This document shows positions 36,772 to 46,868 of a stretch of 64,000 nt of DNA, in pieces (positions within the stretch are counted from its first letter, which is position 1; each line of letters begins with the position of its first letter). A program made the translations under genes and the position numbers. This stretch comes from Candidatus Melainabacteria bacterium. GTDB taxonomy: Bacteria; Cyanobacteriota; Vampirovibrionia; Obscuribacterales; Obscuribacteraceae. Below the pieces are notes generated by a model. It made no database searches and had not been told where the DNA came from. It saw nothing but the letters and a program-made list of their open reading frames with translations. The stretch spans positions 558,001 to 622,000 of the forward strand of contig QKMZ01000005.1 of NCBI GenBank assembly GCA_003242885.1, read 5' to 3'.

Positions 36772-37056
36772 CTATTTGTCCCCAGAGATGGTGCCGCTGG
36801 TGGCATAACTCTTCTGAAGTGTGGGGCTCAGAAAGAAACCGCCGACCATAAAACCGGCTGAAACCAAGCCGATTACAAATGGAATCAGAGTGCGTTGCAA
36901 GTTCATGATGACAAAAACAAATTGAGCAATCGGAAGCAGAAGGCACGCGATGCCCCAACCGATATGTCGCCGAAAAGCAATGATAAGAATCCACAGATTT
37001 GAAACAGCAGCCATGACAAAGCCGAGAATAACAAGACCTATGCCAATTGCGTCCAT
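36772..37056 (-). CDS. Small membrane protein
   Basis: The protein has 94 residues with about three hydrophobic helices (IGIGLVILGFVMAAVSNLW, WGIACLLLPIAQFVFVIM, PFVIGLVSAGFMVGGFFL), so it lies in the inner membrane. AAGGAG right before the ATG at 37056 supports this start over a longer form. No known family motif is seen. It is upstream of the matrixin gene on the same strand after 197 bases. The function is unknown. Confidence 0.65.
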   Translation of the reverse strand: MDAIGIGLVILGFVMAAVSNLWILIIAFRRHIGWGIACLLLPIAQFVFVIMNLQRTLIPFVIGLVSAGFMVGGFFLSPTLQKSYATSGTISGDK

Positions 37057-37219
37057 TGGTATCTCCTTGATTGCTGGTTCGAAACAGCGCACTTCCGATT
37101 CAATTTGCTGGCCGCCGTTAACAGTTTAGTCCATTAAACCGAATAGAATGAGAAAGTTTTGGAGCCCGAGTGGGCGGAACAGCAGAGACAGGCAGAGTGA
37201 CTTCAAAGGACCGCTGATA

Positions 37220-37939
37220 GTGAAAACTCTTGCAACCAAAGCCTTTCCCGTCTTTGTGGCTGGAATTCTTTTGGCTGGTCCGGCTTGGTCAAAAGGCAAA
37301 GAAAAAGACTGTTGGATGCTGACGCAACTTAATCCCAACAGTCCATATTCGCACTCGCAGATTGTGATTGTAGCTCCAGAGGGCGTTTCGATTCTTGCGG
37401 ACGACGTGAAGTTCTACATGCCGGCGCCGGACTATAAGATTTCGATCTATAACACGACGTCCAGGCAGTATTTCGAGGCGCCATTGAAAGCTTGGCTCGG
37501 TAAATTCGGCGCTTTGCCTTTTTCCAAAACAGGCAAATATATGCAGAGATTTTCCAGCGGAACCATTGGAGGGGTTGTTGCTGAGCAGTATTTCATCATG
37601 CATGGCAAAGGCGCGGATGCTCGAAAGCAGAGAGAGGTCTGGGTTACGGGCGTCGTAGACACGAACCAGCATGTCCAAGGGATTCTCCAGCACATGTGTG
37701 GACTGCCGGAAGGGAGTGTTTCGGGCGTGCCGTTGCGCGTGATTAGATTGCTGCCGGGCGGAAAACAGGACGTATTGCTGAATACCTTGTCGGTCAAGCG
37801 TGTTGCCACTCCCAAGGATTTGATGAAGCGTCCAACCGGTTATGCCAAAGTGCAAAACGAATTAGCTTTGATGATGAATTATGGCAAAAGTGACGAATTG
37901 AAAGAGCTTCTAGAGGGTACTACAAATAGTAGAAAGTAG
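37220..37939 (+). CDS. Secreted hypothetical protein
   Basis: The protein has 239 residues from GTG 37220, which follows AAAGGA and puts the signal peptide (KTLATKAFPVFVAGILLAGPAWS) at the N-terminus. ATG 37148 in the same frame is possible but would add 24 polar residues and has no ribosome site. The mature part has beta-rich segments (QIVIVAPEGVSILADDVKFYM, YKISIYNTTSRQYFEAPL) and a helical end. No known domain is recognised. It precedes the kinase gene at 38035 in the same direction by 95 bases. Confidence 0.65.
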   Translation: MKTLATKAFPVFVAGILLAGPAWSKGKEKDCWMLTQLNPNSPYSHSQIVIVAPEGVSILADDVKFYMPAPDYKISIYNTTSRQYFEAPLKAWLGKFGALPFSKTGKYMQRFSSGTIGGVVAEQYFIMHGKGADARKQREVWVTGVVDTNQHVQGILQHMCGLPEGSVSGVPLRVIRLLPGGKQDVLLNTLSVKRVATPKDLMKRPTGYAKVQNELALMMNYGKSDELKELLEGTTNSRK

Positions 37940-38034
37940 GCGCCGGGAAGGGGTTTTGGCGTCAGAGGCTTAAGCGTTAGCACCTTCATGCTTTCAGGCA
38001 TCCCGAATCGGATTTCCAACGGCCAAGTGACCTG

Positions 38035-40272
38035 ATGGCAGAAAAGCCCATAACGCCAACAAGAGAAGTTCGCGTCTCCCAGTCCGATTCGGAAACGCAA
38101 CCGGGGCCGATTATCGAGCTTGGGGAAGAGTCTGCCAGCTCCAAAACTTATTTGCCTGCTAAGACGGTTCTTGCCGAACGCTGGGAAGTGACGGAGTTTC
38201 TCGGCGAAGGCGGCATGAGTGCTGTCTACAAAATGAGACACCTGGCGATGGGACGCATCGCCGCCGCGAAGGTGTTGCATCCGCATTTATCGTTTAACGA
38301 CAAGCATTTGCTGCGTTTCCAGCGAGAGGCTCAGGCTGCCAGCGCGATAAGTCATCCCAATGTAATCAGCATTTACGACTGCGGAGTTACTCCTGACGGG
38401 CGTCCATTTATTTTGATGGAATATTTGGCCGGAAAAAGTCTTTCAGACGAGCTTAAGGAGAATGGAAAACTTTCTCTGGAGCGTGCCCTCGATATTTTTC
38501 TATCGATTTGCGATGGTATGGCGCATGCGCATGAGAAGGGCGTGGTGCACCGCGATTTGAAGCCAAGCAATGTCATGCTTGTACCTGATCAAAACAAAAT
38601 GGAGACGACCAAAGTTGTCGATTTCGGTATCGCCAGAGTGATTCCGAAAGAGGGCGCCGACGGCGAAGCAATGCACCAGCTTACGCAGACTGGAGAGGTC
38701 TTCGGAAGTCCGTTGTACATGAGTCCTGAACAGTGTCTTGGGAAACATCCTGATCAGCGCTCGGATGTTTATGCTTTAGGTTGTTTGATGTACGAGGTTT
38801 TGTCCGGAAAACCGCCGCTGATGGGCGAGAGTTTTCTCGAAACCATGCAAATGCAATTGCAGGAAGTGCCCAAGCCGTACTTGAAGCAAGGGATTTCGAA
38901 TTCGAGAGATAAGGCTGTCGAAGGCGTCGTCTTAAAGTGTCTGGCGAAAAATCCCGCAGACAGATATGGCACCATGCAAGAACTGCGCAAAGATTTGGCG
39001 CAGGCGACACGTGGTTCGTCTGTTTTTGCCTTTTTGAAAACCCAGGCAGGCCGCGAATTATTCAAACGTTTTCGCAGTGCAAAAAAGAAAGAGATAAATT
39101 TCGTTCGGCTCGTTTCAATCGTTGCAGTTGCGCTTGTGCCAATACTGTTTTACGCAGTTTCTCAATTCCATGTTGTTTCACAGTTCGATCAAATTTCTTC
39201 CGGCATAGACACGATACATGCGCAATATTGGCAAAATCAGCGCGCTTATCTCAAGAAAACAGTTCCGACTGATGAAGAGGCTTTGAAGTTAAAGCTCTTG
39301 CAAATGTCAGTTAAGGCAGAGAAGCTAAAACTTGAAGCAAGTGGTGTCACTTACTTGCAAATTTTCACCAAGCACATGCGCATCGTTGCCGACAGTCTCT
39401 TTGAAGGCGGTGACTACCGGGGAGCCATTGCGACGCTCGATGATTTAGAACACGAGCAAAGTAAATTTCCTGAGGTTGCGCTCCCTATTTCCAATCTGAT
39501 ACTTCTGCAAAAGGCTAAGTGCCTTTACTTTCTTGGACAAACACAAGCCGCAGACCAAGCGTTTAGCAAAGTATTTTCCTTTGCTGAAAATTGGTGCGTG
39601 CGTGATAACAAGATTGATTACTTGAAGGGTTTTGACATGTATGGCGACATGCTGATGAGAAGCCGTCAACCTGATTATGAGCGAATTGCTTATGTCTACG
39701 GCAAGGCTGCAGGTTGGGCCATTTCTGCGGACCCTGTAGCGAAAGACACCGACCCGAATCATGATTATTACTTCTTGTTCGCAAATCTAGAGGCAGATGC
39801 AATGCGCGTTCTTGGTGATCCAAAAGATCCCAAAGAGCGCGCATATGTTGCAAAATACAATGAGGTTTATGCGGGCGATGAAAATGTTCTTTCTGGGACT
39901 GAACACAAGCGAGACAAGAGTCTTGGTTTGCTAAAACGAATGTCGCCGACGCTCTGGAAAACTCGCCAGGTGTACAAAGAAATTGCAGAGCACATGAGCA
40001 ATGACAATGTGATTGTCACAGACCTTCAGCGCTGCATGTTTTGGTGGGGCAAGGGTTGCACCGATTTGAAATTTGGAATTAGGCACTCAACAAAAGAATT
40101 AGAAGAGGCGCTCAAATTTGTTAGTACTGCGAAGTTGAAGGATCCCAAAGATGTGGAGTCGCAAATCCGCAAAGGCATAATTCTTTCTCGCGCAGAGCCG
40201 AATCCGTTTAAGTTGTTTATGGACAAGTACGCGGCAGTAGACGTTTGGCGCAGCCGCCTTGTTGAGAAGTAA
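38035..40272 (+). CDS. Transmembrane Ser/Thr protein kinase with TPR-like extracellular region
   Basis: The protein has 745 residues. The kinase domain covers about residues 50-325: glycine loop GEGGMSAVY, Lys79 in AAAKVL, HRDLKPSN with Asp174 and Asn179, DFG at 196-198 and the activation-segment end SPLYMSPEQC. All catalytic residues are present, so it should phosphorylate Ser/Thr. A membrane helix at 355-375 (VRLVSIVAVALVPILFYAV) separates it from an outer region of 365 residues with TPR-like helices (YRGAIATLDDLEHEQ, AKCLYFLGQTQAADQAF). Its kinase domain is close to that at 44074-46005. Signal and targets are unknown. Confidence 0.95.
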   Translation: MAEKPITPTREVRVSQSDSETQPGPIIELGEESASSKTYLPAKTVLAERWEVTEFLGEGGMSAVYKMRHLAMGRIAAAKVLHPHLSFNDKHLLRFQREAQAASAISHPNVISIYDCGVTPDGRPFILMEYLAGKSLSDELKENGKLSLERALDIFLSICDGMAHAHEKGVVHRDLKPSNVMLVPDQNKMETTKVVDFGIARVIPKEGADGEAMHQLTQTGEVFGSPLYMSPEQCLGKHPDQRSDVYALGCLMYEVLSGKPPLMGESFLETMQMQLQEVPKPYLKQGISNSRDKAVEGVVLKCLAKNPADRYGTMQELRKDLAQATRGSSVFAFLKTQAGRELFKRFRSAKKKEINFVRLVSIVAVALVPILFYAVSQFHVVSQFDQISSGIDTIHAQYWQNQRAYLKKTVPTDEEALKLKLLQMSVKAEKLKLEASGVTYLQIFTKHMRIVADSLFEGGDYRGAIATLDDLEHEQSKFPEVALPISNLILLQKAKCLYFLGQTQAADQAFSKVFSFAENWCVRDNKIDYLKGFDMYGDMLMRSRQPDYERIAYVYGKAAGWAISADPVAKDTDPNHDYYFLFANLEADAMRVLGDPKDPKERAYVAKYNEVYAGDENVLSGTEHKRDKSLGLLKRMSPTLWKTRQVYKEIAEHMSNDNVIVTDLQRCMFWWGKGCTDLKFGIRHSTKELEEALKFVSTAKLKDPKDVESQIRKGIILSRAEPNPFKLFMDKYAAVDVWRSRLVEK

Positions 40273-40369
40273 GTGGCTTAAATCACGGCAGCACAAAGTA
40301 ATAAAAGCCCCGGTTCGCCGCCATTTTTGGTATAAATCAAGCTTCGTACGCGGACCGGAGGAGATTGTC

Positions 40370-41005
40370 ATGCTTACTTTGATGAAGCCTGAAATCGAGC
40401 TGTATGCTCGTGAAAAGACCGCCTCACATGGCGATCTTCTTGAAAAACTGGCAGCCGAAACCCAAGAATCGATGCCCATGCCCGAGATGCTCACGGGGCC
40501 TCTCGAAGGACGTTTTCTGAAGCAAATGGTTATGGTTACTGGCGCCAAGAGAATCTTGGAAGTCGGTATGTATACGGGTTATTCAGCGCTTTCGATGGCT
40601 GAAGGTCTGCCCGAAGGCGGCGAGCTGATTACTCTTGAGATCGATGACAAGGCAATCGCTTTCGCTAGTAAGTACTTTGAAAGCAGCCCACATGGCAAGA
40701 AGATCAAAATCATGAAGGGCGCGGGCATGGATTCGATCAAGCAATTGACCGGGGAGTTTGATCTCGTATTCATCGACGCTGACAAAGTCAATTACAGCAA
40801 CTACTACGAAGCTATTTTGCCGAAGCTCAAGAATGGCGGCGTCATTCTCGTGGACAACGTGCTGTACAGCGGCGAAGTGCTCGACCCACAAAGCGAAAAT
40901 GCAAAAGCAATTCACGCTTTCAATGAGCTGGTCAGCAAAGACCCGCGTGTTGAGAAAGTGTTGCTCACAATCAGAGACGGCGTCTACTTCATCGTTAAGA
41001 AGTAG
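40370..41005 (+). CDS. SAM-dependent O-methyltransferase, CCoAOMT-like
   Basis: The protein has 211 residues. GGAGGAG at 40357-40363 fixes the start at ATG 40370, and TATAAA near 40330 could be part of its promoter. Motifs are those of the caffeoyl-CoA/catechol O-methyltransferase family: [19 protein letters not shown] (SAM loop), [26 protein letters not shown] (metal and SAM residues) and [12 protein letters not shown]. It transfers methyl from SAM to a hydroxyl of an aromatic or similar acceptor, probably with a divalent metal. The natural substrate is unknown. It is followed by a family B repeat and asnS. Confidence 0.9.
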   Translation: MLTLMKPEIELYAREKTASHGDLLEKLAAETQESMPMPEMLTGPLEGRFLKQMVMVTGAKRILEVGMYTGYSALSMAEGLPEGGELITLEIDDKAIAFASKYFESSPHGKKIKIMKGAGMDSIKQLTGEFDLVFIDADKVNYSNYYEAILPKLKNGGVILVDNVLYSGEVLDPQSENAKAIHAFNELVSKDPRVEKVLLTIRDGVYFIVKK

Positions 41006-41006
41006 G

Positions 41007-41061
41007 CCGGAGCGCCGGCTTCCAGCCGGCAAGGTCCGAATCGATGGCTTCCAGCCTGCAA
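41007..41061. repeat. Family B palindromic repeat plus a degenerate copy
   Basis: GGAGCGCCGGCTTCCAGCCGGC (in two parts, 41009-41030) forms a GCCGGC hairpin. A decayed partner, GATGGCTTCCAGCCTGCAA, follows at about 41043-41061. It lies between the O-methyltransferase and asnS. Confidence 0.6.
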
Positions 41062-41099
41062 TTAAAAGTTCAAAGGAAATTCGAGGAGAGGTTTTTGGA

Positions 41100-42503
41100 A
41101 TGAAACGCACCAGAGTGGTTGAAGCACTTGATGCAAAAATGATCGGAGAAAAAATCAAACTCTGCGGCTGGGTTCGCACCAGACGCGATTCCAAAGGCGG
41201 CTTTTCGTTCTTCGAATTGAACGATGGTTCGTCAATGAAGTCGGTGCAGATTGTTGCACCGGCTGAGTTGTCGAATTACGAGTCCGAACTTTTGAAAACC
41301 GGCATCGGCAGCAGTATTGAAGTGCACGGCGATGTTGTTGAGTCGCTCGGCAAAGGACAAGCGACTGAAGTAAAAGCGACCGAAATCCGTGTCCTTGGTT
41401 ATGCTGATCCTGCAACGTTCCCCCTGCAAAAGAAGGGAACCTCAATGGAATATCTCCGCACCATCGCACACCTCCGCCCTCGCACCAACACGTTTGGCGC
41501 AGTTGCCCGCGTTCGCAACGAGATTTGCAAATCGATTCACAACTTCTTCCAGTCTCGTGGTTTCATCTATGTTCACTCACCAATCATCACTGCCAGTGAT
41601 TGCGAAGGTGCTGGACAAATGTTTCACGTCACCACGCTTGATCTGTTGAAAGTCCCGACTAAGAACGGTGAAGGCGCAGCAGAAGTAGATTATGAGCAAG
41701 ACTTCTTTGGGAAAGCAACAAGCTTGACTGTAAGTGGTCAGCTGGAAGCTGAAGTGTATGCCACCGCCCTTAGTGACGTTTATACCTTTGGTCCAACATT
41801 CCGCGCGGAAAACTCCAACACTTCTCGCCACCTCGCAGAATTCTGGATGGTAGAGCCGGAGATGGCTTTCTGCGATCTCGAAGGCAACATGGACACGGCG
41901 GAAGCGTTCCTCAAGACCATCTTCACTGATGTTATGAACAACTGCGCAGAAGACATGGCTTTCTTCAACGAACGCATCGACAAGACTGTATTGGAAACAT
42001 TGACCGGCATCGTTAATAGCAAATTCGAGCGTTTGTCTTACACCGAAGCCGTTGATGTGTTGAAGAAATCAGGTCAAACATTCGAATTTCCCGTCGAGTG
42101 GGGAATTGATTTGCAATCAGAGCACGAGCGCTATTTGACCGAGCAGGTCTACAAAAAGCCCGTCATTCTTTACGACTATCCGAAAGATATCAAAGCGTTC
42201 TACATGCGCATGAATGAAGACGGTAAGACCGTTCGCGCAATGGACGTATTGGTTCCGAAAGTAGGCGAAATTATCGGAGGCAGCCAGCGTGAAGAGCGCC
42301 TGGAAAAACTAGAACAGCGCATGATTGATTGTGGTTTGCCACCGGAAGAATACTGGTGGTATCTCGATCTCAGAAGATTCGGAACCGTGCCTCACGCCGG
42401 TTTTGGGCTCGGTCTTGAACGTACAGTTCAGTTCGTCACCGGCATGGCAAATATTCGCGATGTTATTCCATTCCCGCGCGTTCCAAAAAGCGCCGAGTTT
42501 TAA
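41100..42503 (+). CDS. asnS: Asparaginyl-tRNA synthetase
   Basis: The protein has 467 residues, the usual AsnRS length. ATG 41100 follows GAGGAGAGG. The N-terminal OB-fold anticodon-binding domain is residues 1-115 ([20 protein letters not shown]). The class II catalytic domain has motif 2 ([22 protein letters not shown], split here as FRAE...H..EF) and motif 3 ([12 protein letters not shown]). It charges tRNA-Asn with asparagine. Asn- rather than Asp-specificity is inferred from the AsnRS-like length and the EFWMVEPE and [10 protein letters not shown] patterns. The next gene starts inside its 3' end in another frame. Confidence 0.97.
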   Translation: MKRTRVVEALDAKMIGEKIKLCGWVRTRRDSKGGFSFFELNDGSSMKSVQIVAPAELSNYESELLKTGIGSSIEVHGDVVESLGKGQATEVKATEIRVLGYADPATFPLQKKGTSMEYLRTIAHLRPRTNTFGAVARVRNEICKSIHNFFQSRGFIYVHSPIITASDCEGAGQMFHVTTLDLLKVPTKNGEGAAEVDYEQDFFGKATSLTVSGQLEAEVYATALSDVYTFGPTFRAENSNTSRHLAEFWMVEPEMAFCDLEGNMDTAEAFLKTIFTDVMNNCAEDMAFFNERIDKTVLETLTGIVNSKFERLSYTEAVDVLKKSGQTFEFPVEWGIDLQSEHERYLTEQVYKKPVILYDYPKDIKAFYMRMNEDGKTVRAMDVLVPKVGEIIGGSQREERLEKLEQRMIDCGLPPEEYWWYLDLRRFGTVPHAGFGLGLERTVQFVTGMANIRDVIPFPRVPKSAEF

Positions 42504-43968
42504 AAACCTCCTGCGTATTGCGGAAGTTCGAGCACTATCAACTGCGATAGTCTGCTTTTCGATTTTTTGTGCATGTATCCTGCCAGCCTGCGCGAAGCAG
42601 GACAGTCTTTCATTCGGAGAGCTTTATGAAAAGGCTCAGTTTTATTATTGGCGTGGTCTTTGGAGCCAATCGATCGATTGCTATAAAAAAGCATTGATGC
42701 TGCGAACAGAACATTTTGGTTACCTGACTCATTGCGTATCGGATGCTGTAGCGCGTGATCCTTACAATCCTGACGGACATATAGCGCTTGGACTTGTATA
42801 TCAAAATAGTTTGGAACCAGGTTTGTCACGATGTGGCATGCTGACTGATTTTGGTCAGTCAGAATTCGAGTATAAACAAGCGATCACATTGTCTCCAAAT
42901 CGAAGAAATGATGAAGCACAAAGGTTATTGAATGCACTGCCAGCGTTAAAGAAAGCTGCTGAAGCACAAAGAAAAGGTTGGAAATCTTGCCGAACGAGAA
43001 CGCGAAGGAGTTTCCTTGAGGAGATAACTAAGAAGCTGCTGTTGAATCGCTGGACGCCGTCCACGAGCACGCACTTCTATCTTACGAGAATTAGGGTTGA
43101 ACATAACACTCAGTTCGGTGATCTGCGTGCTGTTGTACTTGTGCCGAGTTCAAATGCTGAGTACGACGAGGCTGCATTTAAGGCTTTGCAGTCAATTCTC
43201 GATGATTTTAGACTTTTCGCATTGGAACACTATGAGTTTCAGTTTGCATCTCAAAATGGACAAAGGTGGATTGAGTGGATGGGTCCGGGTAGTGTAGGCA
43301 AGCTAGGTTTACTCGCATTCGAACATGAGCCATTTGAACGGGCTACTGCGAGGGCGAGAGAGTTTTCTTTGCGTTGGACTGAAACACGCGTAAAGAACTA
43401 TTGTACTGTCGAGACGCAACTACCCAATCTTTTACAACACAAATATCCGCCTGTTGGGGGTCATAAATTTATTGGTGAGGATTTTCCCTTTCAACTTCCC
43501 GAGGACTTAATGCCTGCTTACTGGCGTGCAGGTTCGTATTGCAACAGTCCGGTAAGGTTTGCTGCCTTGGCTGCAGGTGGGAAATGGATTCTTGAGTTTG
43601 CAAATGTTGATTGCCGGAAATACACTGATGATGATTTTGCCATGCATCGAATTAGCGATGCCGTATTCTTTTCGATGCGACGGTACGAGCTTGCTCATAT
43701 CGATGACCTCGATGAACATTGGAAAGTTCGCAGCAGATCTATGAAACCTCATGAGAGTCTAACTCGCGATGCTGGAGGTAAACTAATTGCATTTAAATCG
43801 CAACTTTCAGATGGAAGCGAATTGACAGTTGACCTTGATAGCAGTGGAAATGTTGCAACTATTCGTGTGGATGGCAAAGTAGACGTCGCTTGGAACAAGG
43901 CCTATAGAGAAAGTGCTTTGAGCCTAGAATTGGCTGATAAAGCCCTCCAGGACTTTTTCTCTAAATGA
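42460..43968 (+). CDS. Secreted protein with TonB-like segment
   Basis: The protein has 502 residues. The last in-frame ATG is at 42460, 44 bases inside asnS in another frame. It gives a signal peptide after a 27-residue positively charged lead ([18 protein letters not shown]). Residues 45-150 are TPR-like ([21 protein letters not shown]). Residues 190-260 resemble a TonB C-terminal fold ([35 protein letters not shown]). The remaining 240 residues are unassigned. The overlap suggests coupling to asnS, but no ribosome site is obvious. An alternative non-ATG start nearer 42500 cannot be excluded. Confidence 0.65.
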   Translation: MLFHSRAFQKAPSFKNLLRIAEVRALSTAIVCFSIFCACILPACAKQDSLSFGELYEKAQFYYWRGLWSQSIDCYKKALMLRTEHFGYLTHCVSDAVARDPYNPDGHIALGLVYQNSLEPGLSRCGMLTDFGQSEFEYKQAITLSPNRRNDEAQRLLNALPALKKAAEAQRKGWKSCRTRTRRSFLEEITKKLLLNRWTPSTSTHFYLTRIRVEHNTQFGDLRAVVLVPSSNAEYDEAAFKALQSILDDFRLFALEHYEFQFASQNGQRWIEWMGPGSVGKLGLLAFEHEPFERATARAREFSLRWTETRVKNYCTVETQLPNLLQHKYPPVGGHKFIGEDFPFQLPEDLMPAYWRAGSYCNSPVRFAALAAGGKWILEFANVDCRKYTDDDFAMHRISDAVFFSMRRYELAHIDDLDEHWKVRSRSMKPHESLTRDAGGKLIAFKSQLSDGSELTVDLDSSGNVATIRVDGKVDVAWNKAYRESALSLELADKALQDFFSK

Positions 43969-44031
43969 GTTTTCTTGCTTTTCATCCCTCCTTTGCGGTA
44001 GACGCGAAACAGGCAGGGCATGGGCTTAGAG

Positions 44032-44068
44032 CCTCCAGTCTGCTGGGTATAAACCAGTAGACTGGAGG
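44032..44068 (+). promoter_or_regulatory. 15-bp hairpin covering the kinase ribosome site
   Basis: CCTCCAGTCTGCTGG (44032-44046) pairs with CCAGTAGACTGGAGG (44054-44068) over all 15 positions with one G-U, around the loop GTATAAA. The 3' arm ends in GGAGG, the Shine-Dalgarno for the TTG start at 44074. Either an RNA switch for translation or an operator over a TATAAA -10 box would explain it. Confidence 0.6.
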
Positions 44069-44073
44069 TAGGT

Positions 44074-46005
44074 TTGAAAAAGCCTGTTGACGAGAAAATC
44101 AAGCGAAAAGCCCCTGATTTAGTCGTTAATGAAAACCCGAAAGCTCCAAACGGCGGCAACGGCGGCGCCGAAGTTGCTGTGCGGCAGGATGCTGTGAAAC
44201 CCGCTAAGAGTTCCAAAGCCGAAGTTAAGCCTCAAAAAATTCGTCCGGCGAAAGAGTCTGCAGCTCCGGAATCAGTAGTTCCGGAACCGATTGCAGCACA
44301 AGTGCTTTCGGATTCTGTTGCAACAGAGAAGCCCTCAGAGACTATTGCAACACAAAAGCCTTCAGAACCTATTGAATTGCACGAGCTTTCGGCATCCGAA
44401 GAAGTTGAAGAACTCGATGAGCGACTTGCCTCAGCGCAGAAGGTGGCTGAAATTCGAGCGTTGTTCGATGCCGGGCGAACCTTTGAGGGAGAAGAGACCG
44501 CGGTTATCTCGGACGGCGATGAAGGCAACTGCGTTGCCGCAAAAGAGTTACGAGAGACTATGGTCGATGGTGCAACGCCATTCAGTCCAAATCCCATGGC
44601 GCAGACTGCGGATCCCGTTCCGCTCTCCTCGCTGCCTGCTCCGAGTTCCAACCCAACCACATCTAAGGTCAAAGACCCTTTAGTAGGACATGTTCTCGAC
44701 GGCAAATATGAAATCACGAGAGTGGTTGGGCACGGCGGGATGAGTGTGGTGTATGAAGCGAAGCATTTGTTGATGAACAAAGTCATCGCGCTGAAATTGA
44801 TGCATTCGCATTTGATTCACTCAGAGAAAGCTGTTTGCAGATTTCAGAAAGAAGCGCACGCTGTTGCGAAACTAGACCACTCGGGCGTCATAAAAATCTA
44901 TGATTTTGGTGTTGCATCGAATGGTTCGCCGTTTATCGCGATGGAATTTTTGCACGGCAGACCGCTAAGCGAATCTATCAAAGTTAATGGTAGGCTCCAA
45001 GAAGAGAAAGCTATCTCTGTTTTCAAAAACATTGCAGAAGCGCTAGACCACGCGCACGGACACGGTGTTGTTCACCGAGATTTGAAACCGAGTAACATCG
45101 TTTTGTCCGACTCACCAAATTCTTCTGCGCCACCAAAACCAACTGTCGTTGATTTTGGTATTGCGAAAATGACAGGCGAAGATGGCGAAGATCATATGAG
45201 TATGACGGCTACTGGAGAGGTTTTCGGTAGTCCTTTATACATGAGCCCAGAGCAATGTGCTGGTCGGGAAATGGATCAGCGCTCGGATATTTATTCGTTT
45301 GGTTGCTTGATGTACGAAGCTGTCACTGGTCGTACTCCATTCGAAGAGAAAAGTGCTATTGCGCTTTTCCATCATCACCAAAAGAATGAGGCTCCTAGAT
45401 TCAGTACGCTTGCGGATCGCCCGAACGTTACTGAAGAGTTGGAGGGTATCATTCTCAAGTGTTTGGAGAAACATCCCCTCGACCGCTACCAGTCGATGGC
45501 CGAGTTGGCGAAAACTCTGCAAACTCTTGGCGAAAAAGAATCTGTGCCGGAGTTGACGCGCTCTAAGCGGAAGCGCAATGCAATCATGCTCACCGTCGCT
45601 GCTTTGATGGTAATTATTGGTTTGATTTTGAAGGATCAATGGGCGTTCGTTCAAGGGCGTGTGATGTTCTTTGTCCTCTGTCTGCTTATTTGCAGCTGGG
45701 GAGCCTTTTCGAGGATTCAGAGCTATTTCCGCATGAAAGAGTCGATGAAGTTGCGCTCGCCGACTCTCAATTTCGTGCAGAAGGTCAGGCTTTCATTCAC
45801 GCTGATGACAGCATTGATTATGTCAGTGTGGTCCGTCGGAATGATGGTCTATGTTGCGGCTAACGCTACAAGCGTGCCAATCATCGATACGCTCGCGCAG
45901 TATCTCTGGTTTACTTCACTGATCCTGGTGACACTCTACGTTGTCGGGATGGTGACATTCGCTGCGTACACGGCAATCACAGCGCTCAGTAAAGAGACAA
46001 CGTAG
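44074..46005 (+). CDS. Ser/Thr protein kinase with four C-terminal membrane helices
   Basis: The protein has 643 residues and starts at TTG 44074, supported by GGAGG at 44064-44068. Residues 1-200 are acidic, Pro/Ser/Glu-rich and disordered. The kinase domain spans about 205-490: GHGGMSVVYEAKH, Lys241, HRDLKPSN with Asp336 and Asn341, DFG at 360-362 and SPLYMSPEQC. All catalytic residues are present. Four hydrophobic helices follow (515-640), so the kinase is anchored but has no large outer domain, unlike the kinase at 38035. Its translation may be controlled by the upstream hairpin. It converges with rlpA with a 2-base gap. Confidence 0.93.
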   Translation: MKKPVDEKIKRKAPDLVVNENPKAPNGGNGGAEVAVRQDAVKPAKSSKAEVKPQKIRPAKESAAPESVVPEPIAAQVLSDSVATEKPSETIATQKPSEPIELHELSASEEVEELDERLASAQKVAEIRALFDAGRTFEGEETAVISDGDEGNCVAAKELRETMVDGATPFSPNPMAQTADPVPLSSLPAPSSNPTTSKVKDPLVGHVLDGKYEITRVVGHGGMSVVYEAKHLLMNKVIALKLMHSHLIHSEKAVCRFQKEAHAVAKLDHSGVIKIYDFGVASNGSPFIAMEFLHGRPLSESIKVNGRLQEEKAISVFKNIAEALDHAHGHGVVHRDLKPSNIVLSDSPNSSAPPKPTVVDFGIAKMTGEDGEDHMSMTATGEVFGSPLYMSPEQCAGREMDQRSDIYSFGCLMYEAVTGRTPFEEKSAIALFHHHQKNEAPRFSTLADRPNVTEELEGIILKCLEKHPLDRYQSMAELAKTLQTLGEKESVPELTRSKRKRNAIMLTVAALMVIIGLILKDQWAFVQGRVMFFVLCLLICSWGAFSRIQSYFRMKESMKLRSPTLNFVQKVRLSFTLMTALIMSVWSVGMMVYVAANATSVPIIDTLAQYLWFTSLILVTLYVVGMVTFAAYTAITALSKETT

Positions 46006-46007
46006 TC

Positions 46008-46724
46008 TTAAAGCGTGTCTTGCGATGCTACTTTTACTTTGTTTTGCTGTTGCTTCTTGATGAAGTCTTTGGCATCGATGCGGATGTAGCAATCGACTAG
46101 TCGCTTGTTGTCCGACATTAGTCCAAGCTCTTTGGCTGCGGCTTTCGACACATCAATAACGTGATTTGGAACGAATGGTCCGCGATCGTTGATGGTCAAT
46201 GTGCAAGCTTTTCCGTTTTTGCGATTGACCACAGTCACCTTCGTTCCGAAAGGCAAGTGTTTGTGCGCGGCAGTCAGTTTGCCTTCATCATAAGGTTGTC
46301 CTGATGCTGTTTTCTTTCCGTGCAAATCGCTGCTGTACCAAGCTGCTTTTCCTACGAAATCTGCCTTCTGATTGGAATCCACTTTCTGAATTTGTGAGCC
46401 TTTCTCAGTACAAGTCTGATTGCTAGAGCAATTCACCTTGCTTGCTGCGTCCGCTTTTTGTACCCAAATTGGCCTAATGCTTGGGTCTGTCTTTTGCGCT
46501 GCATTTTGTTTTGAACTTTGCTCTGCCTTCGAACTCTGTTCTGCCTTGGTAGGTTTGAATTCCTTGATGCCTAACTCTTCGAGGTTTGTCTTTTCTACTA
46601 GATCTGCAGTTTGAGATATGGCTTCTGACGTTTCTTCGCTGAATCCTGCAGGGGCGAGGGCAAAAAACATTGATACCGCCAGTAGTGCTGCCTTCAATTC
46701 GCTAGATGTATTTGGAATCGGCAT
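46008..46724 (-). CDS. rlpA: RlpA-like septal ring/lytic transglycosylase-type protein
   Basis: The protein has 238 residues. ACGGAG just before the ATG at 46724 supports this start. A hydrophobic export segment lies at about residues 10-30. A low-complexity Lys/Gln/Ser linker (TKAEQSSKAEQSSKQ, a direct repeat) is followed by the double-psi beta-barrel RlpA domain at about 125-215: GKAAWYSSDLHGKKTASGQPYD, LPFGTKVTVVNRKNGK, TINDRGPFVPNHVIDVSKAAAKELGL. RlpA-type proteins cleave naked glycan strands in peptidoglycan or bind it during division in the periplasm. The C-terminal SPOR domain found in some members is absent. Symbol by family only. Confidence 0.85.
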   Translation of the reverse strand: MPIPNTSSELKAALLAVSMFFALAPAGFSEETSEAISQTADLVEKTNLEELGIKEFKPTKAEQSSKAEQSSKQNAAQKTDPSIRPIWVQKADAASKVNCSSNQTCTEKGSQIQKVDSNQKADFVGKAAWYSSDLHGKKTASGQPYDEGKLTAAHKHLPFGTKVTVVNRKNGKACTLTINDRGPFVPNHVIDVSKAAAKELGLMSDNKRLVDCYIRIDAKDFIKKQQQNKVKVASQDTL

Positions 46725-46868
46725 TGCAATCTCCGTAGTAGCAACCAATCGATTTTCCCTTTCCGTATCACGCGTTACTGCGGGTGGAAAGAGTAATGGA
46801 TAGATATGTTTCGGCGTTCGAGACTTCCTTGAGAATTGTCTCTAATTTCCAAGAACTTGCATTAGAGA

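Noticed and set aside
36704-36994. 96-codon minus-strand frame overlapping the small membrane protein
   Set aside because: It is a shifted-frame shadow of the gene at 36772-37056, which has the ribosome site and membrane helices.
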